Below, piece after piece: positions 20,051 through 26,746 of a stretch of DNA of 33,372 nucleotides. The DNA comes from an uncultured Phycisphaerales bacterium. Its GTDB lineage: Bacteria > Planctomycetota > Phycisphaerae > UBA1845 > Fen-1342. The stretch lies in assembly GCA_903914415.1 (NCBI GenBank), contig CAIWOY010000111.1, positions 1 through 33,372 on the forward strand, read 5' to 3'. The notes beneath the pieces were generated by a model that ran no database searches, had not been told where the DNA came from, and saw only the letters and a list, made by a program, of their open reading frames with translations. The position numbers and the translations under genes are program-made. How positions within the stretch are numbered: position 1 is the first letter of the stretch; every line of letters starts with the position of its first letter.

Positions 20051-21154
20051 GTGCCGCGCGAGCCGATCAAGCTGCCCCAGCGCGTCGAGTCGCTGTCCGT
20101 CCTGGCCGCGGACGGGCGAATCGACGCGGACCTCGAGCCCGCGCTCGACCCCGCGGACCTGCGCCGCCTTTACCGGACGATGCTGGCCTCGCGGCGGCTC
20201 GACGAACGCGCCCTGGCGCTCCAACGCCAAGGGCGCCTGGGCACGTACGGACCGAGCCGGGGGCAGGAGGCGGCGTCGCTTGGCGTCGCGTACGCGCTCG
20301 GAAAGGACGACTGGCTGGTGCCGACGTTCCGCGAGACGGCGGGCCTGCTCTGGCGCGGCTGGCCGATGCAGACGTGGCTGCTGTACTGGGGCGGGTTCGA
20401 GGCCGGCAACGTGCCGCCCGCGGGCGTCCACGACCTGCCGATCGCCGTGCCCATCGCCTCGCAGTGCCAGTACGGCATGGGCGTCGCGTGGGGCTGCAAG
20501 CTCCGCGGCGAGGGCCGGGTGTGTGCGACGTTCTGCGGCGACGGCGGGACGTCGGAGGGCGATTTTCACGAAGCCCTGAATTTCGCGGGCGTGTACAACC
20601 TGCCGCTGGTGACGGTCATCCAGAACAACCACTGGGCGATCTCGATTCCGCGGAGCCGCCAGACCGCGTCGCAGACGCTCGCCCAGAAGGCGCTCGCGTA
20701 CGGCATGGACGGCGTGCAGGTGGACGGCAACGACATTCTGGCGATGATCGTCGCGACGCGCGAGGCGGTCGAGAAAGCCCGCACCGGCGGCGGCCCGACG
20801 TTGATCGAGGCGGTCACCTACCGCATGAGCATGCACACGACCGCCGACGATCCCAAGAAGTACCGCACGGAGGACGAGGTCAAGGCCTGGGAGCCGCGCG
20901 ACCCGCTGCTGCGTTTCCGCGCGTACCTGCACAAGAAGGGGCTGCTCGACGAGAGCACCGCAGGGGCGCTCGACGCGGAGATCGCGGCCGAGATCGACCA
21001 AGCCGTCCGCCAGTACGAGCAATACCGGCAGGACCCGGCCGAGTTCCTGCGGCACATGTACGCGGAACTGACGCCGGAGCTGCAAGCACAGCAAGCCGAG
21101 TTGCAGGCGTACCTCGAGCGCAAACACGCGCCGACGCCGGCGCCAGTCCCGTGA
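20051..21154 (+). CDS. pdhA: pyruvate dehydrogenase E1 component alpha subunit
   Basis: 367 aa from GTG 20051, which has GAGG 7 nt upstream; the GTG immediately before it (20048) is the other option. The thiamine diphosphate motif GDGGTSEGDFHEALNF...QNN is at about residues 163-193 (GDG to NN), with conserved YGPSRGQEAASLGVAYAL and the phosphorylation-loop-like YRMSMHTTADDPKKYR region. With E1 beta it forms the heterotetramer that decarboxylates pyruvate and passes the acetyl group to lipoyl-E2. Length and motifs match alpha subunits of the alpha2beta2 type. Branched-chain E1 alpha is a close relative, but no branched-chain genes are nearby. First gene of the cluster, directly behind a strong promoter. 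Confidence 0.92.
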   Translation: MPREPIKLPQRVESLSVLAADGRIDADLEPALDPADLRRLYRTMLASRRLDERALALQRQGRLGTYGPSRGQEAASLGVAYALGKDDWLVPTFRETAGLLWRGWPMQTWLLYWGGFEAGNVPPAGVHDLPIAVPIASQCQYGMGVAWGCKLRGEGRVCATFCGDGGTSEGDFHEALNFAGVYNLPLVTVIQNNHWAISIPRSRQTASQTLAQKALAYGMDGVQVDGNDILAMIVATREAVEKARTGGGPTLIEAVTYRMSMHTTADDPKKYRTEDEVKAWEPRDPLLRFRAYLHKKGLLDESTAGALDAEIAAEIDQAVRQYEQYRQDPAEFLRHMYAELTPELQAQQAELQAYLERKHAPTPAPVP

Positions 21155-21180
21155 AGTTACCGCGGCGAAGAGCATGAGCG

Positions 21181-21255
21181 CACCACGAAGGACACGAAGA
21201 ACACGAATAAAGGAGACTGGATTCGACCTTCATGTCCTTCGTGTCCTTCGTGGTG
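21181..21255. repeat. inverted repeat (CACCACGAAGGACACGAAG) between E1 genes
   Basis: Arms 21181-21205 and 21231-21255 are 25 nt and match at about 22-23 positions, including a perfect 19-bp outer stem, with a 25-nt loop. The repeat fills most of the 138-bp gap between E1 alpha and E1 beta. If transcribed through, the mRNA would form a long hairpin that could stabilise or attenuate the downstream message. From memory, similar CACCACGAAGGACACGAAG palindromes are scattered in planctomycete and verrucomicrobial genomes. Confidence 0.8.
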
Positions 21256-21292
21256 AATCCCACGCCCCGCGCCGCGCGACGGAGAATGAAGC

Positions 21293-22273
21293 GTGGCGCA
21301 GTTGACGATGGTTAAGGCTTTGAACCTCGCGTTGGCCGAGGCCATGCGCGAGAACCCCAACGTGCTCGTGCTCGGCCAGGACGTCGGCCAGGACGAGGGC
21401 GTCTTTCGCGTCACCGAGGGCCTCTTGCAGGAGTTCGGCCCCAACCGCTGCATCGACACGCCGCTGGCCGAGGCCGCGATCGTCGGCGGCGGGGTCGGCC
21501 TGGCGTTCACGGGCTTTCTGCCCGTGTGCGAGCTGCAATTCGACGGCTTCTCGTTCCAGGCCTTTCACCAGGTCGAGAACCACGTCCGCCGGTTTCGTAA
21601 CCGCACGCGCGGCCGCTACACCTGTCCGCTGGTCATCCGGATGCCGTACGGCGGGGGCATTCGCGCCGTCGAGCATCACAGCGAGGCCCCCGAGGCAACG
21701 TACGCACACCTGGCAGGGCTGAAAGTCGTGATCCCGTCCGGGCCGCGGAACGCGCGGGCCCTGCTGCGGGCCGCGATCTATGACCCCGATCCGGTCATCT
21801 TCTTCGAGCCGAAAGCCGTGTACCGCGCCTTCCGCGAGGAAGTGCCGGACGAGCCGGAGACGATGCCGATCGGCAAGGGCGTCGTCGCGCGACCGGGCAA
21901 AGACGTGACGCTGATCACGTACGGCGCGATGCTGCGCGTGGCGCTCGACGCGGCGGAGGAGCTGGCGGATGACCACAACGTAGACGCCGAGGTGCTCGAC
22001 CTGCTCTCCGTGTCCCCGCTGGACGGCGAGTTGATTAACGAATCGGTCCGCCGGACCGGCCGCGCCGTGGTCGTGCACGAAGCCCCGCGCCACTGCGGCG
22101 TGGGGGCGGAAATCGTCGCACGGATCGTGGAGGGGAGCCTGCTCTACCTCGAAGCCCCCGTAAAACGCGTCACCGGCTACGACACGATCATTCCCTACTT
22201 CCAGAACGAGTTGACGTACCTCCCGGACCCCGCCCGCGTCGTCGCGGCGGCGCTGGAGACGGTGCGGTTCTGA
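21293..22273 (+). CDS. pdhB: pyruvate dehydrogenase E1 component beta subunit
   Basis: 326 aa. GTG start with GGAG 8 nt upstream. The transketolase-like pyrimidine-binding half has VLVLGQDVGQDEGVFRVTEGL and the conserved DTPLAEAAIVGGGVGLA and RMPYGGG blocks; the C-terminal half has VTLITYGAMLRVALDAAEEL and the regulatory end IVARIVEGSLLYLEAPVKRVTG. It pairs with the alpha subunit to complete the thiamine diphosphate active site. Full length for the family (~325 aa). It is separated from E1 alpha by a palindromic repeat and followed by another before an antisense gene, so the E2 gene is not directly adjacent as in most pdh operons. Confidence 0.94.
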   Translation: MAQLTMVKALNLALAEAMRENPNVLVLGQDVGQDEGVFRVTEGLLQEFGPNRCIDTPLAEAAIVGGGVGLAFTGFLPVCELQFDGFSFQAFHQVENHVRRFRNRTRGRYTCPLVIRMPYGGGIRAVEHHSEAPEATYAHLAGLKVVIPSGPRNARALLRAAIYDPDPVIFFEPKAVYRAFREEVPDEPETMPIGKGVVARPGKDVTLITYGAMLRVALDAAEELADDHNVDAEVLDLLSVSPLDGELINESVRRTGRAVVVHEAPRHCGVGAEIVARIVEGSLLYLEAPVKRVTGYDTIIPYFQNELTYLPDPARVVAAALETVRF

Positions 22274-22295
22274 ACGACCACGCGGGGTTCCGCGA

Positions 22296-22375
22296 TCAGA
22301 GCCCCGAGCGCAAGCGACGGGTTGCCGGCAGATCCCGCGCTACTGGAAACCCCTCGCTCGCGCTCGGGGCTCTGA
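22296..22375. repeat. inverted pair of a 28-bp dispersed repeat (convergent spacer)
   Basis: TCAGAGCCCCGAGCGCAAGC... (22296-22323) faces its reverse complement at 22348-22375, 26 of 28 positions matching, with a 24-bp loop. A single copy lies at 30210-30237 (26 of 28). It sits in the spacer between the convergent E1 beta and DAHP synthase genes, where a hairpin could end transcription in both directions. From memory, translated forms such as NPSLALGALIA are frequent spurious strings in planctomycete annotations, which implies a widespread element. Confidence 0.82.
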
Positions 22376-22471
22376 CATCGGCGCTCTTCGCACACGCGTC
22401 CTCGACCGGCCACGAAGACACGGTGGAATGCAGCACTTCGCGACGAACCCAGGGCAACGGACGGACGGCCA

Positions 22472-23629
22472 TCACACGCCTGCCAGCGCCGCGTGCGCCG
22501 CGCGCAGCAGCGTTTCCGTTTCCTCCCACCCCACGCACTCGTCCGTGACCGACACGCCGTAGCGGAGCTGGGCGGGGTCGTCGCCGAGCGGCTGGTTGCC
22601 TTGGAACAGGTTGCTTTCGAGCATCAGGCCGATGAGGTTCGTGTTTCCGGCGACGCGCTGGGCGACCACGCTGTGCCAGACCGCGGCCTGGTTCTGGAAC
22701 TTCTTGTCGGCATTCGCGTGGCTGCAATCGACCAGCAGCCCGGTCGGAAGGCCCCGCGCCGCCAGCGCGCGGATCGCCTCCGCGATCGTCGCCGGGTCGT
22801 AGTTCGGCCCGCTGCGTCCGCCGCGCAGGATGACATGGCCCCACGGATTGCCGCGCGTCTCGATGAGCGCGGTCAGCCCGTCGTTGTCGATGCCCAGGAA
22901 CGTGTGCGCGTGCCGCGCGGCCGCGAGGGCGTCGAGCGCGGCCGACAGGCTGCCGTCGGTGCCGTTCTTGAACCCAACCGGCATCGACAGGCCGCTGGCC
23001 ATCTGGCGGTGCGTCTGCGACTCGGTGGTCCGCGCCCCGATCGCCGCCCACGTCACGAGGTCGGCGATGTACTGCGGCGTGATCGGGTCGAGCATCTCGG
23101 TGCCGGCCGGCAGCCCAAACTCGGTGATGCGCAGCAGAAGCCGGCGGCCCGTACGAATGCCGGCCTCGATGTCGAACGAGCCGTCCAGATGGGGATCGTA
23201 CAGCAGCCCCTTCCAGCCGACGATCGTGCGCGGCTTCTCGAAATAGACCCGCATGACGAGGCACAGCCGGTCCGCCAACTCGCCGGCCAGTGCGTGCAGC
23301 CGCTGTGCGTACTCCCAGGCTGCCGCCTCGTCGTGGATCGAGCACGGCCCGACAATGGCCAGCAGCCGGCGATCCTCGCCGCTGAGTATCTGCTGCACGG
23401 CCGCGCGGCTCGCGACGACCGTGCGGTTGGCCGCCAAGGTCATGGGGAGTTCGCGTTTGACCTGCCGCGGGTAGACCAGGGCCCGCGTACGGACGACGTT
23501 GAGGTCCTGCGTCACCTGCGGTACCGCCCGGTCCGCCGGCGTCCGCGGCCCCCGCGACGGCGGATGGGCACGGCCCGCGCCGCCGGGGCGGCGGCGTGCA
23601 GCGCGTCTCTTGTCGTGCTCGCCTGACAT
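22472..23629 (-). CDS. aroG: 3-deoxy-7-phosphoheptulonate synthase (class I, AroF/G/H type)
   Basis: 385 aa from ATG 23629 (AGGAG 11 nt upstream, a little far; a later start near VTQDLNVV would remove an Arg-rich 38-residue leader). First step of the shikimate pathway: condenses phosphoenolpyruvate and erythrose 4-phosphate to DAHP. Family blocks are all present: VGPCSIHD (93-100), MRVYFEKPRT, GFKNGTDGS, the LVDCSHANADKKFQNQ metal-binding block, and LIGLMLESNLFQGNQPL. Length otherwise equals the usual ~350 aa. It is antisense to, and splits, the pyruvate dehydrogenase cluster, converging on E1 beta and diverging from E2. Which aromatic amino acid inhibits it cannot be told. Confidence 0.95.
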   Translation of the reverse strand: MSGEHDKRRAARRRPGGAGRAHPPSRGPRTPADRAVPQVTQDLNVVRTRALVYPRQVKRELPMTLAANRTVVASRAAVQQILSGEDRRLLAIVGPCSIHDEAAAWEYAQRLHALAGELADRLCLVMRVYFEKPRTIVGWKGLLYDPHLDGSFDIEAGIRTGRRLLLRITEFGLPAGTEMLDPITPQYIADLVTWAAIGARTTESQTHRQMASGLSMPVGFKNGTDGSLSAALDALAAARHAHTFLGIDNDGLTALIETRGNPWGHVILRGGRSGPNYDPATIAEAIRALAARGLPTGLLVDCSHANADKKFQNQAAVWHSVVAQRVAGNTNLIGLMLESNLFQGNQPLGDDPAQLRYGVSVTDECVGWEETETLLRAAHAALAGV

Positions 23630-23857
23630 GTCGGCCGGGACTCCTGTGGATCGCAACGCTTCAAACACGTCCGCCACTGCAAATGGTACGCAGCGACGGG
23701 CGGGCGACAAAGCAGTTTTCGGCCACCGCCGCGGGGACCGACCCGGCGGCGGCCCGCGGGGCACGTCCGGTAGCCAAATCGCCCCCACCGCTCTATCCTT
23801 AGTTTTCATCGTGGCCGGTGGCCCGGCGTGCGGGCGACGCTGGAAGGAATGCACGAC

Positions 23858-25168
23858 ATGTTCGACTTCAAGCTGCCCGATCTGGGCGAGGGCGTCCACG
23901 AAGGACAGATCGTACACGTGCTGGTCAAGGAGGGCGACGCGCTCGCCGAGTACCAGCCGATGCTCGAGATCGAGACCGATAAGGCGGCGGTCGAGATTCC
24001 GTCGCCGAAGGCGGGGACCGTCGCCAAGATTCACGTGCAGGCCGGGCAGACGGTCAAGGTCGGGCACGTACTCATCACGATCGACGATTCTGCGGTCGGG
24101 GTCGGACCACCCCCGAAAGCCGCGGTGCAGCCTGCCGCCGCACCGACGGCGGCGCCTGCCAGGCCCGCCGCGACCGTCCTCACGAGCAGTGCGGTTGCCC
24201 CGCCGCCGGTCCGCGCAGCAGCGCCGCCTGTACCGCCCAGCGCGCCGCCTGCGAAAGACGGCCCCGTGCCCGCGGCACCCGCGGTGCGCAAGCTCGCCCG
24301 CGAGCGCGGCGTGGACATCAGCGCCGTACCAGGCAGCGGTCCCGGCGGGCGAATCCTGCGGGAAGATGTCGAACGTTTCTCGGCCGGCGAGCAGGTTGCG
24401 CGGACGGCGACCGCGGGGCCGGTGTTGCCGCCCGCGGGCGGCGAGCTGCCGGATTTCAGCCAGTACGGCCCGGTCCGCCGCGAGCCGGTTCCGCAAATCC
24501 GCAAGACCATCGCCCGCCAGATGACGCGGGCGTGGCTCAACGTACCGCGGGTCACGCACGGCGACGTGGCGGACGTGACCGACCTGGAGCGGAACCGGCA
24601 GAACTTCAACGCGGCCCTGGAGCCGGGGCAGGCCAAGCTGACGATAACCGCCATCGTGACCAAGGCGGTCGCCGTCGCCCTGCGCGACTTTCCGGTGCTC
24701 AATTGCAGCTTCGACGCCGCGACGGAGGAGGTCGTCTACAAGGACTACGTGCACCTGGGCATCGCGGTGGACACGCCGCGCGGCCTGGTCGTGCCGGTGC
24801 TGCGCGATGCGGACAAGAAGTCGCTGCCGCAGATTGCGGCGGACCTGCACGCGATCGCGGAGAAGGCCCGGACGGTGAAGTTCGAGATCGCGGACCTGCG
24901 TGGGGCGACGTTCAGCATCACGAACGTGGGCGCGCTGGGCGGCAAGTTCTTCACGCCGATGGTCAATTTCCCGGAGGTCGGCATCCTCGGGTTGGGCCGG
25001 GCGAAGCTGGAGCCGGCGGTCTACGAGGGACACGTTGTGCCGCGAATGATGCTGCCGCTGGCGTTATCGTTTGACCACCGGGTCGTGGACGGCGCCGTCG
25101 CGGCGCGGTTCGTGAGTGCGGTGATTCGGTCGCTGGAGAATCCGCTGCGGCTAATCTCGTTGGCATGA
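23858..25168 (+). CDS. pdhC: dihydrolipoamide acetyltransferase, E2 of pyruvate dehydrogenase
   Basis: 436 aa from ATG 23858 (AAGGA 9 nt upstream; GTG 23828 and ATG 23849 are in frame too). One lipoyl domain with the lipoylated Lys42 in EIETDKAAVEIPSP; an Ala/Pro-rich swinging linker (~80-140); a peripheral-subunit-binding domain (~141-175, VRKLARERGVDISAVPGSGPGGRILREDV); and the catalytic acetyltransferase domain ending in SFDHRVVDGA, with the active-site His and Asp near 407-411. It transfers acetyl groups from lipoyl-lysine to CoA and forms the core of the complex. One lipoyl domain is the minimal arrangement. It lies 19 bp upstream of the E3 gene and has its own spacer (23630-23857) for a promoter, although no good box pair was found there. 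Confidence 0.94.
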   Translation: MFDFKLPDLGEGVHEGQIVHVLVKEGDALAEYQPMLEIETDKAAVEIPSPKAGTVAKIHVQAGQTVKVGHVLITIDDSAVGVGPPPKAAVQPAAAPTAAPARPAATVLTSSAVAPPPVRAAAPPVPPSAPPAKDGPVPAAPAVRKLARERGVDISAVPGSGPGGRILREDVERFSAGEQVARTATAGPVLPPAGGELPDFSQYGPVRREPVPQIRKTIARQMTRAWLNVPRVTHGDVADVTDLERNRQNFNAALEPGQAKLTITAIVTKAVAVALRDFPVLNCSFDAATEEVVYKDYVHLGIAVDTPRGLVVPVLRDADKKSLPQIAADLHAIAEKARTVKFEIADLRGATFSITNVGALGGKFFTPMVNFPEVGILGLGRAKLEPAVYEGHVVPRMMLPLALSFDHRVVDGAVAARFVSAVIRSLENPLRLISLA

Positions 25169-25187
25169 CTGCATTCGGGAGAAGCGT

Positions 25188-26603
25188 ATGGTCGTCGGCG
25201 AGCTCACGGAACAAGCCGACTTGCTGGTCATCGGCGGCGGGCCGGGCGGGTATGTCGCCGCGTTCCGGGCGGCCGACCTGGGCCTGGCGACCACGCTGGT
25301 CGATGAGAACGCCACGCTCGGCGGCGTGTGTCTGCGCGTCGGCTGCATCCCCTCCAAAGCGCTGCTGCACGTCGCGCACGTGATCGGGCTCGCGGCCGAC
25401 GCCAAGGACTTCGGCGTCACATTCGGCCCGCCCGCGCTCGACGTGGATAAGCTCCGCACCTGGAAGCAGTCCGTGGTGGACCGGCTCTGCAACGGCATCG
25501 ACCTGCTCGCCAAGAAACGCGGCATCCGCGTGCTGCACGGCCGGGCGCGGTTCGAGGACGCGCGCACCGTCCGCGTCGAGGGCGACGGCGTCACTCGCCT
25601 CAAATTCAAGCACGCGCTCGTCGCCACCGGCTCGCGGCCCAAGCGGCTGCCCGACAAGCTCATGCTGCCGGAGTGCTGCATCGACTCGACCGGTGCGCTC
25701 GCGCTGGCGAGCGTGCCGAAGACGCTGCTGGTCGTCGGCGGCGGGTACATCGGCCTCGAGCTCGGGCAGGTTTACGCCGCCCTCGGTAGCCAGGTTACGG
25801 TGATCGAGGCGCTCGATCGGATTCTGACCGGCCCCGACGACGACTTGGCACGCCCGCTCATCGCGCGCCTGAAGAAGCAGTTCGCGGCGATCCACACCGG
25901 CGTCGCACTCGAAACCGCAAAGAAGGTCGGCACCGGCGTCGAGGTCGCGTACACCAAGGACGGCCGGCGCGAGACGGCGACCTTCGAGCGCGTCCTCGTC
26001 TCCGTCGGCCGCCAACCCAATATCGACAACCTCGGCCTCGAAAACACAAAGGTCGTCGTCAATAAGCAGGGCTTCATCGAGGTGGACGCCGCTCGTCGCA
26101 CGGCTGACAAACACATCTGGGCCATCGGCGACGTGACGGGCAATCCGTTGCTCGCCCACAAAGCCAGCCGCGAGGGTATCGTGGCCGCCGAGGCGATCGC
26201 GGGCCAGCCGAGCGCGTTCGACGCGCGGGCGATCCCGGCGGTGGTCTACACCAGCCCCGAGCTGGCGTGGTGCGGGCTGACCGAAGCCGAGGCGAAGGAG
26301 CGAAACATCGAAATCAAGGTCGGTAAGTTCATGTGGGGCGCTTCGGGCCGTGCGATCGCGATGGGACGTCCGGAGGGGCTCACCAAGATCATCGCCGACG
26401 CGAAGACGAAACGCGTGCTCGGCGTCGGGATCGTCGGCGAGCACGCCGGCGAGCTGATCGGCGAGGCCACGCTGGCCATCGAGATGGGCGCGGAAGCGGA
26501 GGACATCGCCCTGACGATCCACGCCCACCCGTCGATTTCGGAGACTCTGATGGAGGCCGCGGAAAGTGTGCTCGGCACGGCGATTCATGCGCTGCGGAAG
26601 TAG
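25188..26603 (+). CDS. lpdA: dihydrolipoamide dehydrogenase (E3)
   Basis: 471 aa. ATG 25188 with GGGAG 6 nt upstream. FAD-binding GGGPGG (16-21); redox-active disulfide C48/C53 in GGVCLRVGCIPSKALL; NAD-binding GGGYIGLELG (about residue 184 on); second FAD motif AIGDVTGNPLLAHKA; and the dimer-interface catalytic pair in HPSISE (His ~447, Glu ~452). It reoxidises dihydrolipoyl-E2 and yields NADH. Full length for the family. Together with the three upstream genes it completes the pyruvate dehydrogenase set. The reverse strand is also open for over 600 codons, but that frame is a composition artefact. Confidence 0.96.
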   Translation: MVVGELTEQADLLVIGGGPGGYVAAFRAADLGLATTLVDENATLGGVCLRVGCIPSKALLHVAHVIGLAADAKDFGVTFGPPALDVDKLRTWKQSVVDRLCNGIDLLAKKRGIRVLHGRARFEDARTVRVEGDGVTRLKFKHALVATGSRPKRLPDKLMLPECCIDSTGALALASVPKTLLVVGGGYIGLELGQVYAALGSQVTVIEALDRILTGPDDDLARPLIARLKKQFAAIHTGVALETAKKVGTGVEVAYTKDGRRETATFERVLVSVGRQPNIDNLGLENTKVVVNKQGFIEVDAARRTADKHIWAIGDVTGNPLLAHKASREGIVAAEAIAGQPSAFDARAIPAVVYTSPELAWCGLTEAEAKERNIEIKVGKFMWGASGRAIAMGRPEGLTKIIADAKTKRVLGVGIVGEHAGELIGEATLAIEMGAEAEDIALTIHAHPSISETLMEAAESVLGTAIHALRK

Positions 26604-26624
26604 CTCCGTGCTACCATCAACCGG

Positions 26625-26746
26625 GATCTTCGCGCGCCGCGCAGATTCTCCGGCGCTCGACGGCCGACACGGGGGTCGGCCGCTACGGTTCGACGGCCGA
26701 CACGGGGGTCGGCCGCTACATTCGCTTGCGGGCGCAGCCCGCGCTG
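26625..26746. repeat. second composite cluster of dispersed repeat modules
   Basis: Order: module 1 (26625-26654), module 2 twice in tandem with 33-bp period (26660-26686 and 26693-26721, cores identical), then module 3 (26721-26746, GCTTGCGGGCGCAGCCCGCG). The order and orientation are the same as at 8709-8796, only with module 2 duplicated. It fills the spacer between the E3 gene and the next lipoprotein gene and ends at that gene's GTG start codon. Confidence 0.85.

Noticed and set aside
21601-21625. GGCCGCTAC inside E1 beta as another repeat copy
   Set aside because: It encodes the conserved GRYTCP segment of the protein and lacks the rest of the palindromic unit; chance match.
23630-25033. 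Upstream extension of the DAHP synthase frame to an 853-residue protein
   Set aside because: The extra part is antisense to the E2 gene; the DAHP synthase family is about 350 residues.
26660-26721. CRISPR-like direct repeats
   Set aside because: Only two units with a 6-bp gap, palindromic, with no spacers and no cas genes.
26566-26745. Long N-terminal extension of the second lipoprotein (GRHGGRPLRFDGRHGGRPLH)
   Set aside because: This is translated tandem repeat DNA plus the end of the E3 gene; the lipoprotein signal begins at GTG 26746.
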